Origin: Toxotes chatareus
Taxonomy: Eukaryota; Chordata; Actinopteri; Toxotidae
DNA length: 64,000 bases
Direction of reading: 5' to 3'
NCBI GenBank assembly: GCA_016801885.1
Contig: CM028888.1
Span: 2,588,501-2,652,500 of the forward strand
The notes below the pieces were generated by a model that saw only the letters and a program-made list of their open reading frames with translations, ran no database searches and was not told the DNA's origin. The translations under genes and the position numbers were made by a program. Below, piece after piece: positions 49,971 to 61,483 of the stretch. Every line of letters begins with the position of its first letter. Position 1 is the stretch's first letter.

Positions 49971-50058
49971 TTCGGGTCAGGGTGCTCTGCTTGGCCGGGC
50001 TCCTCTGCTTCTTCTGGGAGCCGACAGCATTCTTCTTCTGCTTAGGAGTCGACTGGCA
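49686..50058 (-). CDS. klf8: Probable klf8 N-terminal exon, with a frame break
   Basis: The exon is bounded by a very strong acceptor (a roughly 400-base pyrimidine-rich tract ending ctcctcag, complement at 50059-50060) and a donor cacg/gtgagg (complement at 49684-49685). It leaves in phase 0, matching the exon at 32511-32780. Its 3' part reads a K/E-rich segment, then DMPSVQIKPEPEEMECT; IKPEPEE resembles the SUMO site IKIEPPEE of mammalian KLF8. Its 5' part is coding-like in another frame (CQSTPKQKKNAVGSQKKQRS, PAKQSTLTRK). The two frames meet at AAAAA followed by (CAA)n, where the 3' frame meets a stop just upstream. Either one base is in excess, or translation starts at the ATG at 49731-49733 (16 codons in this exon, good Kozak -3 G) and the rest is 5' leader. 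Upstream exons were not found. Confidence 0.55.
49941..49967 (-). repeat. klf8: (CAA)n repeat encoding poly-Gln in the klf8 exon
   Basis: TTG units on the + strand read as consecutive Gln codons in the frame that leads into the klf8 exon donor, and as Thr codons in the frame set by the exon start. A T5/A5 homopolymer (49968-49972) lies at its upstream edge. Confidence 0.85.
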
Positions 50059-50480
50059 CTGAGGAGGAGAAGAAGAGACAGAAGGTGAGAAGAGGAAAGA
50101 AGGATTGACGGCATATTGGACAAGAAGGAAGGGGGGTTGAGGAAGGGAGGAGAGGAGGTGATAAGGGGGTAGTTGAGGAGGAAAAAGGGGGGGTGGGGTC
50201 AAATGGCAGCAAGAAACAGGGGAAGAAAGGGGGAGTAAAGGGTGAGAAAAAGGTATTTTTAAAAAAGCCAAAACTTCCAGGCCAGGGGGAGCGGGTGAAA
50301 GGAGGGGACTTGTTAAAAGGGTTTGAAGACGCAAAGAAGGGGGAGAGGGGGGGGGGGGCAACAGAAGAGGAAGGAAAATGTGAAAAACTGAGGAGAAAAT
50401 TGAAGAGGACGGGGGAGGAGGAAGAGGGGTAGGAAGACAGGTAGGAGAGGAAGCAAGACAGGAAATGGCACGCCAGAGTT
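50059..50480. repeat. Long polypurine/polypyrimidine tract
   Basis: About 400 bases are almost pure A/G on the + strand (pyrimidine on the klf8 strand), with G-runs such as the one at 50346-50358. It directly precedes the klf8 N-terminal exon and supplies its polypyrimidine tract. It creates several false open frames. Confidence 0.8.
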
Positions 50481-50573
50481 TGGAGGTAAGAAGGATTACC
50501 TCTGCTCAAGAAGCCTGCTAAAGAAAAACCCCCCTCTCAAAAATCTGCCAGAAGGCAGGGGGGGTAAAAAAAA

Positions 50574-50838
50574 ACACACACACACACACACACACTCTGT
50601 TTAAAAAAGACAGAAAATTGAAGACAGAGAGAAGAGACAGAAAAGGACAAAAGACAAAGGCCTAATCCTGAGGCTGCTACTGAGGGAATGAGAGCGAAAG
50701 AGAAATAACAGAGTCACAGAGAAAGAGAGAGAGAGCAGGGAGGAGTAGCCGTGAACTGACCCCTCCCTCCCTTTCAGTGGCAGGCAGACACACCCTTTTC
50801 TGGAAGCTGAACGAAAGACACACACACACACACACACT

Positions 50839-50872
<34 letters not shown>
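50574..50872. repeat. (CA)n and (GA)n microsatellites
   Basis: (CA)n at 50574-50595, (CA)n at 50819-50837 and (GA)n at 50841-50872. Confidence 0.95.
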
Positions 50873-50875
<3 letters not shown>

Positions 50876-53800
50876 GTGGGGAGTGCCAAGGCAGAGGGAC
50901 TCAACACACACTCCCAGTAAGGCGCACACCCCTTCTCTTCTTTTCTGTCTCCATTTTCCCTCCATGTCCACTTCCTTTCTCACACTTTTTAAATTTCTAC
51001 CGCTACGAGATTTACGAGAACTGCTGAAAAAAAACAAAAAAAAAAAAAAAACTGTGTAAGGACTTTTTAATAGCAGTAAATCATCTACTTGAACACCTGA
51101 GCCTCGGTATAATTTGACCTAAATATTTGGCGTGTAGCGCTGCTTTTCATCTGTTTCATCGAAGCTGACGAGGAGACACCCAGACCAACTCTTTTCTCAG
51201 GACCTTAGTATGAGCGTCATTTAACACAAAGTTTTCAAAGTGTTGTTGAAATATAAGACACAACACAAGAACTTTGTCTCATTAATTTTCTACCTCTGGC
51301 AAAATTATGATTTAAATCAGAAACGTTCAGATTCCTGGGTGATGTCTAAAAATGTGTTTAACACTGGAATCATATTCCAAATAACAAGGAGAAAAGAAGC
51401 ATGTTCTCATATTTGTGATGGTGGAACCAGAGAACTTTGGACATTTTACCTTGTTGTTCTGTTGATTAATTAATTGATAAATTGTTGATTAATTGAATTG
51501 ATTTCAATCATTGATTACATTTATTTCAAACATTCATTGCTCCCATTGTAACACACCCAGTCACAGTTTTTAAACCACTGAGTGGAAGTTAGAAAAAAAA
51601 GGTAACTTCCCCTCCTCTTCTCCTGTTCTTTCTTTTTTCTTCCCTCTGAGCTCAGTTGTTTGCTGATGCGGTCACACAGTCGACGTCTCAGTGGAATTTT
51701 TTTTGCGTTGTGGTTTTAAAATGAAATCTGACTTTGTGAGATCTGTACAACCTAACACGATGAAACACAAGCTGAAACATCTTGTTGCGTTTCCCACTGA
51801 AAGTGATTACGCGGCTGAATCCACACACACCACAGGCCAATGGGATGATCCGGCGCGGCTTAGTTTCGATCGTGTCATCCAGGCAGTGTGAGAAGACATC
51901 ACACCTATGCTGCCGACTCTCAAATACACAAAACAAGCTTTCTGCTTTTCTACTTCCTGTCTGCGGTGGGGTCCTGGGTACGCCCCACTGTTTAATGGGA
52001 AATGCAGTGTTATGTAACCTAAAATCAACTGTATACTGTTAGTATGAGGAGCATTAGCTGTACATGAGCATCTATGAATTAATAAGTGAGGCCCAGCTCA
52101 CTGTATTAGCCTTGTTCAAATGAACTGAGGTGTTTTAACAGTAACAGTGATTGGAAAAATAAATATATAAAATAATATTCACAACAGCATAATACGCCTC
52201 TGGTGTGTGTTCCCCTTTAAGGTTCTGAAAGGAAATAATAATAATAATAGTTGTAAAAGGAGCAGTTGTATGAGGTCACAGTAATAAAATGTCACCCTGT
52301 CTGCAGCAGTTTTTTTTTTTTTTTAAACCACAGGTGCTTTCACCAGATTTCTAATGTTTTACTAACACACAGCTGTTGATTTATGAACATGGTCTGTGAT
52401 TAATAAAGTGCAAAAAAAAATCTTTCACATTTTGTTCCGCCTCTGCGTCAGTGTATGAGCCGTGAGTTTCTCTGTTATATTAACCTGTGTGGTTAAAAAA
52501 TTACAAATGAACTAAAACTCGAGTCTTTTTTTTGCAGATTTTCTTTCTTTCTTCGTCACAAATCGAGCACCGAGGGAATCTGTGAAGTAAAAAATCTCTG
52601 TCAGTGGATTTTCCTACTGTAACACAAAAAAGTATTCTTGTTTATTATTTTTGTTTACAGCGTTTTGTTCTGTTTGTGACTGTGGACACAGACTGACAGA
52701 CACTGTGTGTCGCTCACTGGGCAGACTGACATGTGACCCGGCTCCAGTGGATTCCACAGTGAGGTGGGGCCTCAGCCAATCAGCCTGGGTGTGGCTGCAA
52801 GCACCACCCCTCCACACACACACACACACACACACACACTCATGCAGAGGGCACACACTGGAATCTCAGTCCCATTGTGAGTGGACAGAGCCCCCTCTGT
52901 GTGTCTAAACAAAGGTAAAGGCAGCTTGATGCCACACCTTCCCTCCAGCTGGCAACCCTCACACAGCCAGGGTCTTAAATTACATCAAACTCACTCCCTG
53001 ATACTTTTAAAAGTATCTTCTACTTTACATGGCTCCACGTCATGGGTCTTTTTAATTTGTATACGAGGCCAGAGAGAGACCATGTGACATGTTTGGTTAT
53101 TTTTAACGCTGCTACAGTTGAATCTAAGAGCAGCAAACGTCCAGAGATCTTAAACACTGAGGGTTTTTTCTGAGCTTCTACATCTGCCACTTTGCACCAA
53201 CCTTCAACAATGACAGAGAGAAAAATCCACCAGAGAAAGTGAAACTGAGTCTGATTTTTACACCAAATAGACCAGAATGCACTGCTGCTTTTTTCCTGTT
53301 GTAAGGAAGTATGTTTACTTGGTGTAAAAGTTGTATGTAGGTGTATACAAAGTTAAGAAGATGACAATGTTAAGTGTGGAGAAAACAGGAAACTATGCAA
53401 ACCTATAACTACACAAAAAATTATAAGTCCATGAGCAGAAACATTTCAAGAAGTGTGGATTCTAAGAATGAACAGGTTGTGCAGATAAAGACTGACAATG
53501 TCATCCCTTCATCTTTTCTTTTCAACTTGTTCCAGCGTTTTGTCTTGAAACTAATGTGCTCTTCTCTGATGGGCCTGCTATCATCTGTTCTCTTCTGTGA
53601 TTGGCCACTTCTCACCTTGTTGAACCTGTCCATTCAGTTCTGTGGAGCCAGTGTGAATGAAAATACAGCTGAATTTACAACCCACAGAAAAAATGTAAAC
53701 AATTATTGTCTGTTTCTGGTCACAGGGTGGGAATCGAAGAGTTTGTGGAAGGATTCCTGCAAATGATCAATCAGATTTGGTGCTCTACAGCCAGACATGA

Positions 53801-56800
53801 CACAAAACACTTCTTTTAGCCGAGAAACCACCGTATTGTTTACATTTTTAGGTACGTGTCAGACAATCTTGAGGAGGGAGGATTTGTTATTGTCTGTTGG
53901 AAAGAGCTGAAGGCTGCAGACGGCACAGCTGAAGGGCAAAACTCCACCAGTCAAACACATTCCCTCAATTCCAGCTTCACACTGAAATTTAACAGAATCA
54001 TTTTCCATTAAAACCTCACGATTCTGCTTAGATTCTGTTTAGTTTTACACTAATAAAAACAGAAAGCTTCCTCCCCTACAGGTGGAGGGTGGAGAGGAAA
54101 TTTTTGTCCACTGTGAATCACCTTTGCCATCCATTGCTACAAGAAACGCAGTAGAACCTTTTTACTGTGTGTGTACAGAGTTGAGCATAAAGCTGTTGAA
54201 AAGTATTTTGGATTGGAAGGGTTACACACTGCAGCCAGACCTGGATCCAACAGGATTTGCAAATAATTCTTTGGTGTTTGTTTTAACCTAATCTGGAGCT
54301 CCAGCTGGGTGGAGCTCAGTGCTCCAGGACAGTTCAGACAGAACCGTGTGAGCAGTAAATCACAGAAAAAACACACTAAATTGAAATGTTAAGATGTCTG
54401 GAGTTTGTGAAGTTGCGCTTCAGCTTATAAACCACACCCAGTCAACCACGCCGAACAGAATGAAGCAAACACTGAGAATCTTTTGCAAATCCAGCTTGAT
54501 CCACATCTGCTGGCAAACGGGGCAGTCAAGGGGAAGGAGTACAGTGAGGGGGGGTCAGGAGTGTGTGTGTGGAAAGCAGCACTAACGAGTAGTGATAGTG
54601 AGAGACCGTGTGAGTGTGTATGCGCATGTTGTGTGTGTGTGTGTAAACGAGGAGTGACAAGAGTATGTGCGTGTGTGTGTGCCTCCCCCCGGAGGAGGGG
54701 TCCCACTGTGGAGTTCCAGGAATAAAAAAAAAAAAAAGGGTGGGGTGGGTGTGACCCTTTCAGCCTCTGATCCCACCACAGGAAGTCAGGGTGGGGGTGG
54801 AGAGGGAAGAGGAAGATTGGGAAAAAAAAACAGACAGACAGACAGACAGAGAGAGAGACAGGACTTTTTGACTGAAGGGGTGTCACTGCAGAGTCGAGGG
54901 ATCAGCGAACCTTTCCGTGACCCGGCCACAGTTACACTACATTCAAAGCTGTGCGCCAACATAATCAGATGAGGGCGTATGCAAGCAGCAAACTCACAAC
55001 ATCACAGCAGCCACGGTGGATCGCTTACTTTGTTTACAAGTTCCAAATACATGGAACACAAATAAAAAAAAAAAAAATTCTGCTCTAAAGGTGCGTTCAG
55101 CAGATGTTAGAGCTGGCCCGGCTGCACGTAGCACTGCATTACAAGTCAGTGCAAACACGTGGATGTCAGCAGACACAAATTCGCTCTGAGTGCTGTAGAC
55201 TGAAGTGAACATGCGTTGAAAATGTTTCAACTTGAGCATAAAATTCGTGGCTATTTCAAAGCTGCATGACTCCACTTGTGGTCTTCTTTCTTTGACAGAT
55301 GATTAGTCAAAAGAAAGAATAAGATCAATCAATGCTACAAATAATCATTAGTCATAGACCTAAACATCACAATAAGGAGACGCCAGTAACTGTACAAAGG
55401 CCACACATTTTTGAGGAAATAACTGAGTGACTGTAGTTTTTTTTTGGGGGGGTTGGATTTGTGATAGAGTCGTTCTGTCGCTGTCCACTGGAAGATCTGT
55501 CTCTGGGCTTCAAACAGGCCAATCTGAACATTTTTAAAATCTATTTTTATCCAGTGAAGGCTGACTGAGCGTGAACTGAACGCTCTGCTTCATCCTCATA
55601 CGGTCCCACACATTCACACCCGCTCAGAACAACCAGTCTGTTACTGCAAAGCTGTGGGGAGCTGAGGAGAAGAGTCATGTGACAGCATTTCTGGGGTGGG
55701 GGGTGTCGTTTACTTTCTGTGTCTCGGTCTGGGATTCAAAGATTCAAAGCAGTATTCAAATCCTGTCACTGCGTCCTGGAATTCAAAGCAAGATACATTC
55801 AGATCATCCGCTACAGCGAACGCAAACACTTTAACGGAAAATGAAAATATCTTTGAGTTTTGCTTTTCTCATGAGGGACAGTGAAAGGAGATAGACAGGG
55901 ACCTGACAGGAGGGGTGCTGGAGGAACCTGCTGCAAAAAGTGACCACTTCCCAAATGTCTTTGCTTTGTATGCAAACAGAAAGGAGTACACAAAAAAAAA
56001 TAAAGGTTAACGGCAAACTCAGGTTCGGTGTGTGGCTCCGTCTGTTTGTTTGTTTCGCTTTTCAATGCAGTTTTTATACTCGCGGGGTGATTTGACAACA
56101 CAGCTCTGTGATCTGTCAGTAGCAACACATGCATCATGTGATCACGTGTAGTGTCAGTAATCACACAGACAGTTGGGCGTGACAAAATCAGCTTCTTCCA
56201 ACTGAGAGCACTTAGCATAGTGTTCTTAAAAAGCTTGCTTGTCAGAGGTAGAAGGTCCAAACAGACTGGACGTTCTTCAGAACTCTCAACATGAGGCGGA
56301 ACGTCATCTCCATTTCTCCATAATGTAAAAATTACAAAGCCGTGAGACAGACAAATAGCACATGAAGTCTCACCGCTGCAATTTTATAACCTTTGATGGT
56401 TTAAACCAGGTGTGAACAGGGCCTCTGGTTTCAGCAAAACAAGTATGAAATGTTGAATTAACTGCGGCTCATAAAAGCTTCAGGTTAACTCGTACTCATT
56501 CCCAAGCTGCTGCGCTGCAGATAAAATCATAATTTTATGATCACAATGTCGTCTAACACAATCATCATAAACACAGGTAAGAGACAACCGCTGTGCTGTG
56601 TAATTGGCTATAATGACACATGAAAAGCAGGTTAATGCCAGGTGTGAACAGGGCCACAGGCCTGAAACAGAGACAAAAAGACTTTTTTTTATTTAACTGG
56701 ATTAATGTGAACACATTCTTTGACATTTTCACCATTTTCTGATAGATTTTCGAGATTAATCACAAAAAAAGAGTTGAGTTTAAAATAAAGCCCCTTGATG

Positions 56801-56914
56801 AGTGTATTTTTTACAGTGTGTGAGAAAGAGAGAGAGGGTGGGACAGAGAGACTATCTGGGTCAGTGCTCTCCTCTCTGTCACTGCTCTGCTGCCTCTCTC
56901 CAAAGCCCTGAAGC

Positions 56915-56916
<2 letters not shown>

Positions 56917-56970
<54 letters not shown>

Positions 56971-57038
56971 TGAGTGTGTTTTGGGTGGGGGGTGGGGGAT
57001 TGCCCCAGTCAGCCACACTCTGTTCATGCCCCATAAGG

Positions 57039-57080
<42 letters not shown>
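56917..57080. repeat. (TG)26 and (AC)20 microsatellites in inverted arrangement
   Basis: A perfect (TG)26 at 56917-56968 and a perfect (AC)20 at 57041-57080 are separated by 72 bases. They are complementary and could fold together. Confidence 0.95.
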
Positions 57081-57084
<4 letters not shown>

Positions 57085-58426
57085 GCAAACGTACATGTTT
57101 CACGCCTGGTTATGCCCACACCCATGGACGCACACACAGCAATTTTCCCAAGCTGTTCCAAAAAACCCTATCGAAGGTGAACGCATAAACTGGCACATGG
57201 CGTTCAGTCCTTTTCATCAGAAGTGCAGATGAAGATCATTTGGCTCCAGTTCTCTGTTTCTGTGTGTATTCTGCCTCGGTTTGACTCAGACTTTCCTTTT
57301 ATAATGCTATTATCTGACTCCGCAGCAGCAGTGGCTTCAGTTTGGGGTTCACTGCCATGTAAGAGAACACAATCAGCATGGAAGAGGAAGTAAGATAACT
57401 AAACTAAAGAGAAAAGCAGAAGGTTTTTTTCCCCATAATGGCCGTCTCCTCATACTGCTGTGAGTTCGCCCTCAGTTCATCGCACCGTCTAACATCCTCC
57501 ACACCGCCGACAGCACTGAGGTATAAACCAGTAATTTGTCAGTGCACTGAATGCAAACGCAGTGAAAGCTCAGGTTCAGTCGCAGTGGGCGGTTACACAT
57601 CTTTAGAAATGTTGTGGCATCTTTAGGATTATTTGGACACGTGTAGAGAGAAATAAAAGGCCAAAGACAGGGTTACAGAGTGACCATATCATGGGAGCAT
57701 AAACAGGTTTCCCAGTCAGTCCTTACACCAAACCAATCCTGTCCTGTGGTTACATGAAATCTTTGTTCATTTGCCATTCCTGAAGGCGTCGAAACCCTGG
57801 AGCCGAGATCCCAGAAAAATAAACTCCCGTATTATTTCTGTGGTTGCCATGGTCACTGAAAAAGTTAAACCATCATCAGCTCAGACGGCAGCAGCAAACA
57901 GCTGTGCACGCTCACGAGAGCGGCAGTCGACCGCCAGGTATACACTGGAAACAAAGAAGGCCACAGCAGCAGCCACTCACTGTCTGCACGTGTCTGCAGA
58001 TGCACTCAAATGTTTCTTGCTAACAAACTGCACTGTGCTGCACTGGAAGCAGGCTTCCATTTACACACAGGACTAGTTCAAATGCAGGTCAGGCAGGTGT
58101 GTGTCCTGCTGTCTACAGCTTCACTGCACCTTGAGTGAGGCTCATCCAAATCAAACATGCCTGTTATTCACGACACTTTGCCGACTGGTCAGCAGAATTC
58201 GGCCAATGAGCAGTCATATGCTACCTGACAACTACTGAGACTTTAACCTCGGGCTAATTTTAAATTTAGTGAACGACTGCGCTGAAATACAGAATCGAAT
58301 GAAACTTCAGAGAAGAGAAGAAAAGAGAAGGTGGTGCGGATAAGTTGGGAGAGGGCAGGGAGGTCAGTTCCCATTGGTTTCCAGTTGAGGCACCAAACAT
58401 TGCACAACTCTTGTAACTGGAGTCCC

Positions 58427-58428
<2 letters not shown>
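57081..58428. other. Non-coding stretch
   Basis: Nothing with coding character was recognised. An RFX X-box-like palindrome (GTTGCCATGGTCAC) lies at 57843-57856. Confidence 0.5.
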
Positions 58429-58472
<44 letters not shown>

Positions 58473-58562
58473 CCCTCCCCATATGGTCTCAGCCCAGAGA
58501 AGCAAGAGGACCCTCTTTTAGGGAAGGAGGCTACGAAGAAAACATATGAAAACAAAGTCAGT

Positions 58563-58603
<41 letters not shown>

Positions 58604-58754
58604 TGTGTGTTCGAGCTATCAGGGTCTGAGGCTTTTGGTTCGCAGTTACTTCATATAGACAAATTCACAAATGTACAAACACACAAACCCCTCTCTTTCT
58701 CACCCACTGCAAGTCTCTTTTTTACTTTCCCCTCTTAACCACTCTCACTTTCTG

Positions 58755-58792
<38 letters not shown>
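58429..58792. repeat. (AC)21, (GT)n and (TG)17 microsatellites
   Basis: (AC)21 at 58429-58470, an imperfect GT run at about 58561-58610 and (TG)17 at 58759-58792. Confidence 0.95.
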
Positions 58793-58795
<3 letters not shown>

Positions 58796-59284
58796 GGAAA
58801 GGGTGGGGCTTGGTTAATAAGTGACAGAGATGAGACAGGCGGTTGGGCGTTGGTGGAAGCTGGTTGGGTGCTAAAGGGTCATGCCACTAAAAATCTGTGT
58901 TAGTTCATGAACAACAACAACAACAAAAAGAAAAATGTAATCATTCTAAAAGTCCAGATTTTGGGACATATGAAGAGTATTCTTCAAAAAAGTCTTCAGG
59001 GAATTTGAACTTCAGCGGTGTAAGTCTAACAGCACTTCCTGTGTTTACCATCTTCACAGTTTTCTTATCACCTCAAACAGAAGAAACACATCAAGCAGCA
59101 GATATTCAGACCGAAAACACGCACAGAGCTGCGTTGGCGGGGGTGTGTTCAGGTGCTGGTGATATAATCGTGGTTCTATTTTCTTAAAGCAGAGTTATTT
59201 AGCTATCAAATATATTTAAAGCAGTGTTTTTACTGATGTAGACATACTGTGGCCTAAGTATGAACCACGCAGCTGTATTATGTA

Positions 59285-59680
59285 AAAAGAGGAGTCTACA
59301 GCCTGGCAGCTCTGTGAGGCTCCATCGGCATGGTAATGTGCTCACAGTGACTAATGTTAACATAGCTAAACTAAATTCGCTGTACGGATTCACCGACTAG
59401 ATGAAAACATGAGGGATCAACAAAGTTATTTAAATTCATCCTGAGGGAAACATAAATGTGTTTCACGGAAATCCATTTCACTCAAAAGCACATGTGCAAT
59501 CCTCATGGTGGCGCTGAAAGTCAGGGGATCACCTCAGTCAGTAGGATTCATCCTCTGGGGACCATGAGTGTATGTGAAACATTTCACGGCAACCTATCTG
59601 TTGTTCGGTGAAACACAGCAAAGTGCAACAACTGAGTGGCACTGTCCTGCTGCTAGTGTGGCTAAAAATGGAACGGAAAC
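59285..59680 (+). repeat. Teleost interspersed repeat copy
   Basis: Phrases such as 'ggcatggtaatgtgctcaca', 'ttcatcctgagggaaacata', 'cctcatggtggcgctgaaag', 'tcaggggatcacctcagtca' and 'ggattcatcctctggggacc' belong to a repeat that is very common in fish. The copy at 14040-14345 is in the reverse orientation. Confidence 0.7.
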
Positions 59681-61433
59681 ATACACAGATCTGTCTCAGT
59701 GTGGGACGAATCTCAAAAGACAAAACCCTGATTAGAAGTTTCCTACTTTTGATTTTTCCAACAAGAGGAGTTAATGCCACAATCTGGCTCGTAAATCTGT
59801 AACTAAACATTTCAAAGACTAGATTTCCGAAGTTATTTATTCAACATATTAATGACAGTCAGTCCAAACAGAGTCGGCGTGCTAGTGATGATGATAACGA
59901 TGATGATGGTGCATTGCAGCAGAAGTTGACTGCAGAAGTATTTTTTGAGTTAACCCTCTCAGAAAAGCTGCCGTGTCTCCACAGTGGTCTCACTGAACAG
60001 GAAGACGAGGCTGCGTCTTAAGACACAGTGCTGACGTCTGTCTGAACACAGCCTTACAAATTGATTATCACAACATGTTCTTCACATCTCAACAGATGTG
60101 CAGAGACAGCCAATAACGCATTCCTCCCATGTGATTTTCACTCGTTCATCCCCCTGTGTATATGTTGCATGCAACTGCCCACCATGTTGCTGTGCGCCTG
60201 AGGCTCACTGTACCAAGCAGAGCCATCTCTGCTCTATATTGTCCTGCAAGGAGGGGAGAGGCGAGGGGAACCAATGTGGTGACACTGAGGCAGAAAACAG
60301 CATTAAAAGGAGGCAGGAGCAATATAGAGGACAGAAAGAGATGAAAGAGGGATGAGGTGAGGTGAAGAGGAAGCAGGAGAAAACTAAAAACTACAGAAGT
60401 TAGAAAAGAAAAACAGAGAGAGGAAAGAGAAAAATATTCTCTCACACTCTCTTGTGCACAGCTGTGACCTTACATGTCTATGTCTTCCTCCTCCTCCTTA
60501 TTTAACCCATACCACACTCTCTCTCCAGCATGTCTCTCCTCTTCATAACCCTCCCACAATCCTTTACGGTCCCATCTCAGCTCTGTTTTTAATGTTAATT
60601 ACACACATCAATTCCTAATGCGCTCAGAAAAATAAAAAATATCTGAAGTAGACAGAGAGACAGACAGTGCAGAGGGGGAGAGAGGTGACCTGTTATCATG
60701 ACATGCAAACACACTAACACACACACACACACAAAGCAGCAACTACACATCTACTTCTGCTTCACACTGTGGCAGAGAAGATAAACTTGTCTCCGTCCCC
60801 GACCACTCCTTGACACTTCCACTCCCTCCACCCTTACTTCAGCTAATCAGAGACCACTGCCTCTTAAAGGGCCATGGTCCTCCTCTCTGAGGGGCCTCTG
60901 ACGCTCACCGAAGGAACAGCACGACGTGAATTGTTTGATTCACACACACATTGAAAGTTAAGACGTGATGAGTGTCCATGAGCCCAGGTCACCGCAGACA
61001 CCGATCTTGAAAAATCAGGTTGTTAAGGCGAGGTCAGGAGTGTAATTAACAAGACCTGAGTGACACTGCAAGAGTCCACTACAGTGTCCTAATCAAGAGA
61101 CTGGGGACGGTTGCTGATGAATTTTTTTTGTTGATCGACCAAACAATTACTCGACTAATTGTTTCAGCTCTTGTTAAACAGAGTATTTTTAACAAATGTA
61201 CCAGAAATGAAAGAAATAACGGAACTGTCCCATCACAAGGCCTCTGCAGTGAGAAAAACAAATGTCTCAGCAAGAACACTGGACGTACTTTTGTACCTCT
61301 GAGTAAAGTATAGAGAAGGGTCTTATAGAGACTCAGGAGCAGGAGTAAATTCAAACCTACACCATTAATCTCAAAGATGTTTCACAAATTTTCTACAATG
61401 ACATGATTCTCTTTCTCTTTCTGTCACACACAC

Positions 61434-61483
<50 letters not shown>

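Larger units (their letters stand above)
50059..56900. other. Region upstream of the klf8 N-terminal exon
   Basis: No exon was recognised. Contents: a long polypurine block on + (50059-50480), (CA)n at 50574-50595 and 50819-50837, (GA)n at 50841-50872, a poly-T at 52311-52324, a CA run at about 52817-52840, an ACAG repeat near 54832-54850, poly-A runs near 54724-54737 and 55063-55077, and an 18-base direct repeat (56406-56423 and 56638-56655). The 5' end of klf8 may lie here or beyond the window. Confidence 0.6.

Noticed and set aside
24417..50058. Assignment of the - strand gene to KLF12 or KLF3
   Set aside because: KLF12 was the first guess because it neighbours KLF5 in mammals. The residues HFRKHTGIKPFRC, SLHRRRH and AITVPLIG fit KLF8, and the C-terminus is not HMLV.
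49636..50361. 241-codon open frame on the - strand read as one protein
   Set aside because: It crosses the intron acceptor at 50059-50060 and, past the (AAC)n repeat, leaves the frame that joins the next klf8 exon. Only its middle part may be coding.
54425..54886. 153-codon open frame on the - strand
   Set aside because: It reads mostly through CA and CT simple repeats, with no domain.
56689..57232. Open frames of Cys-Val and His-Thr repeats
   Set aside because: These are direct translations of (TG)n and (AC)n microsatellites.
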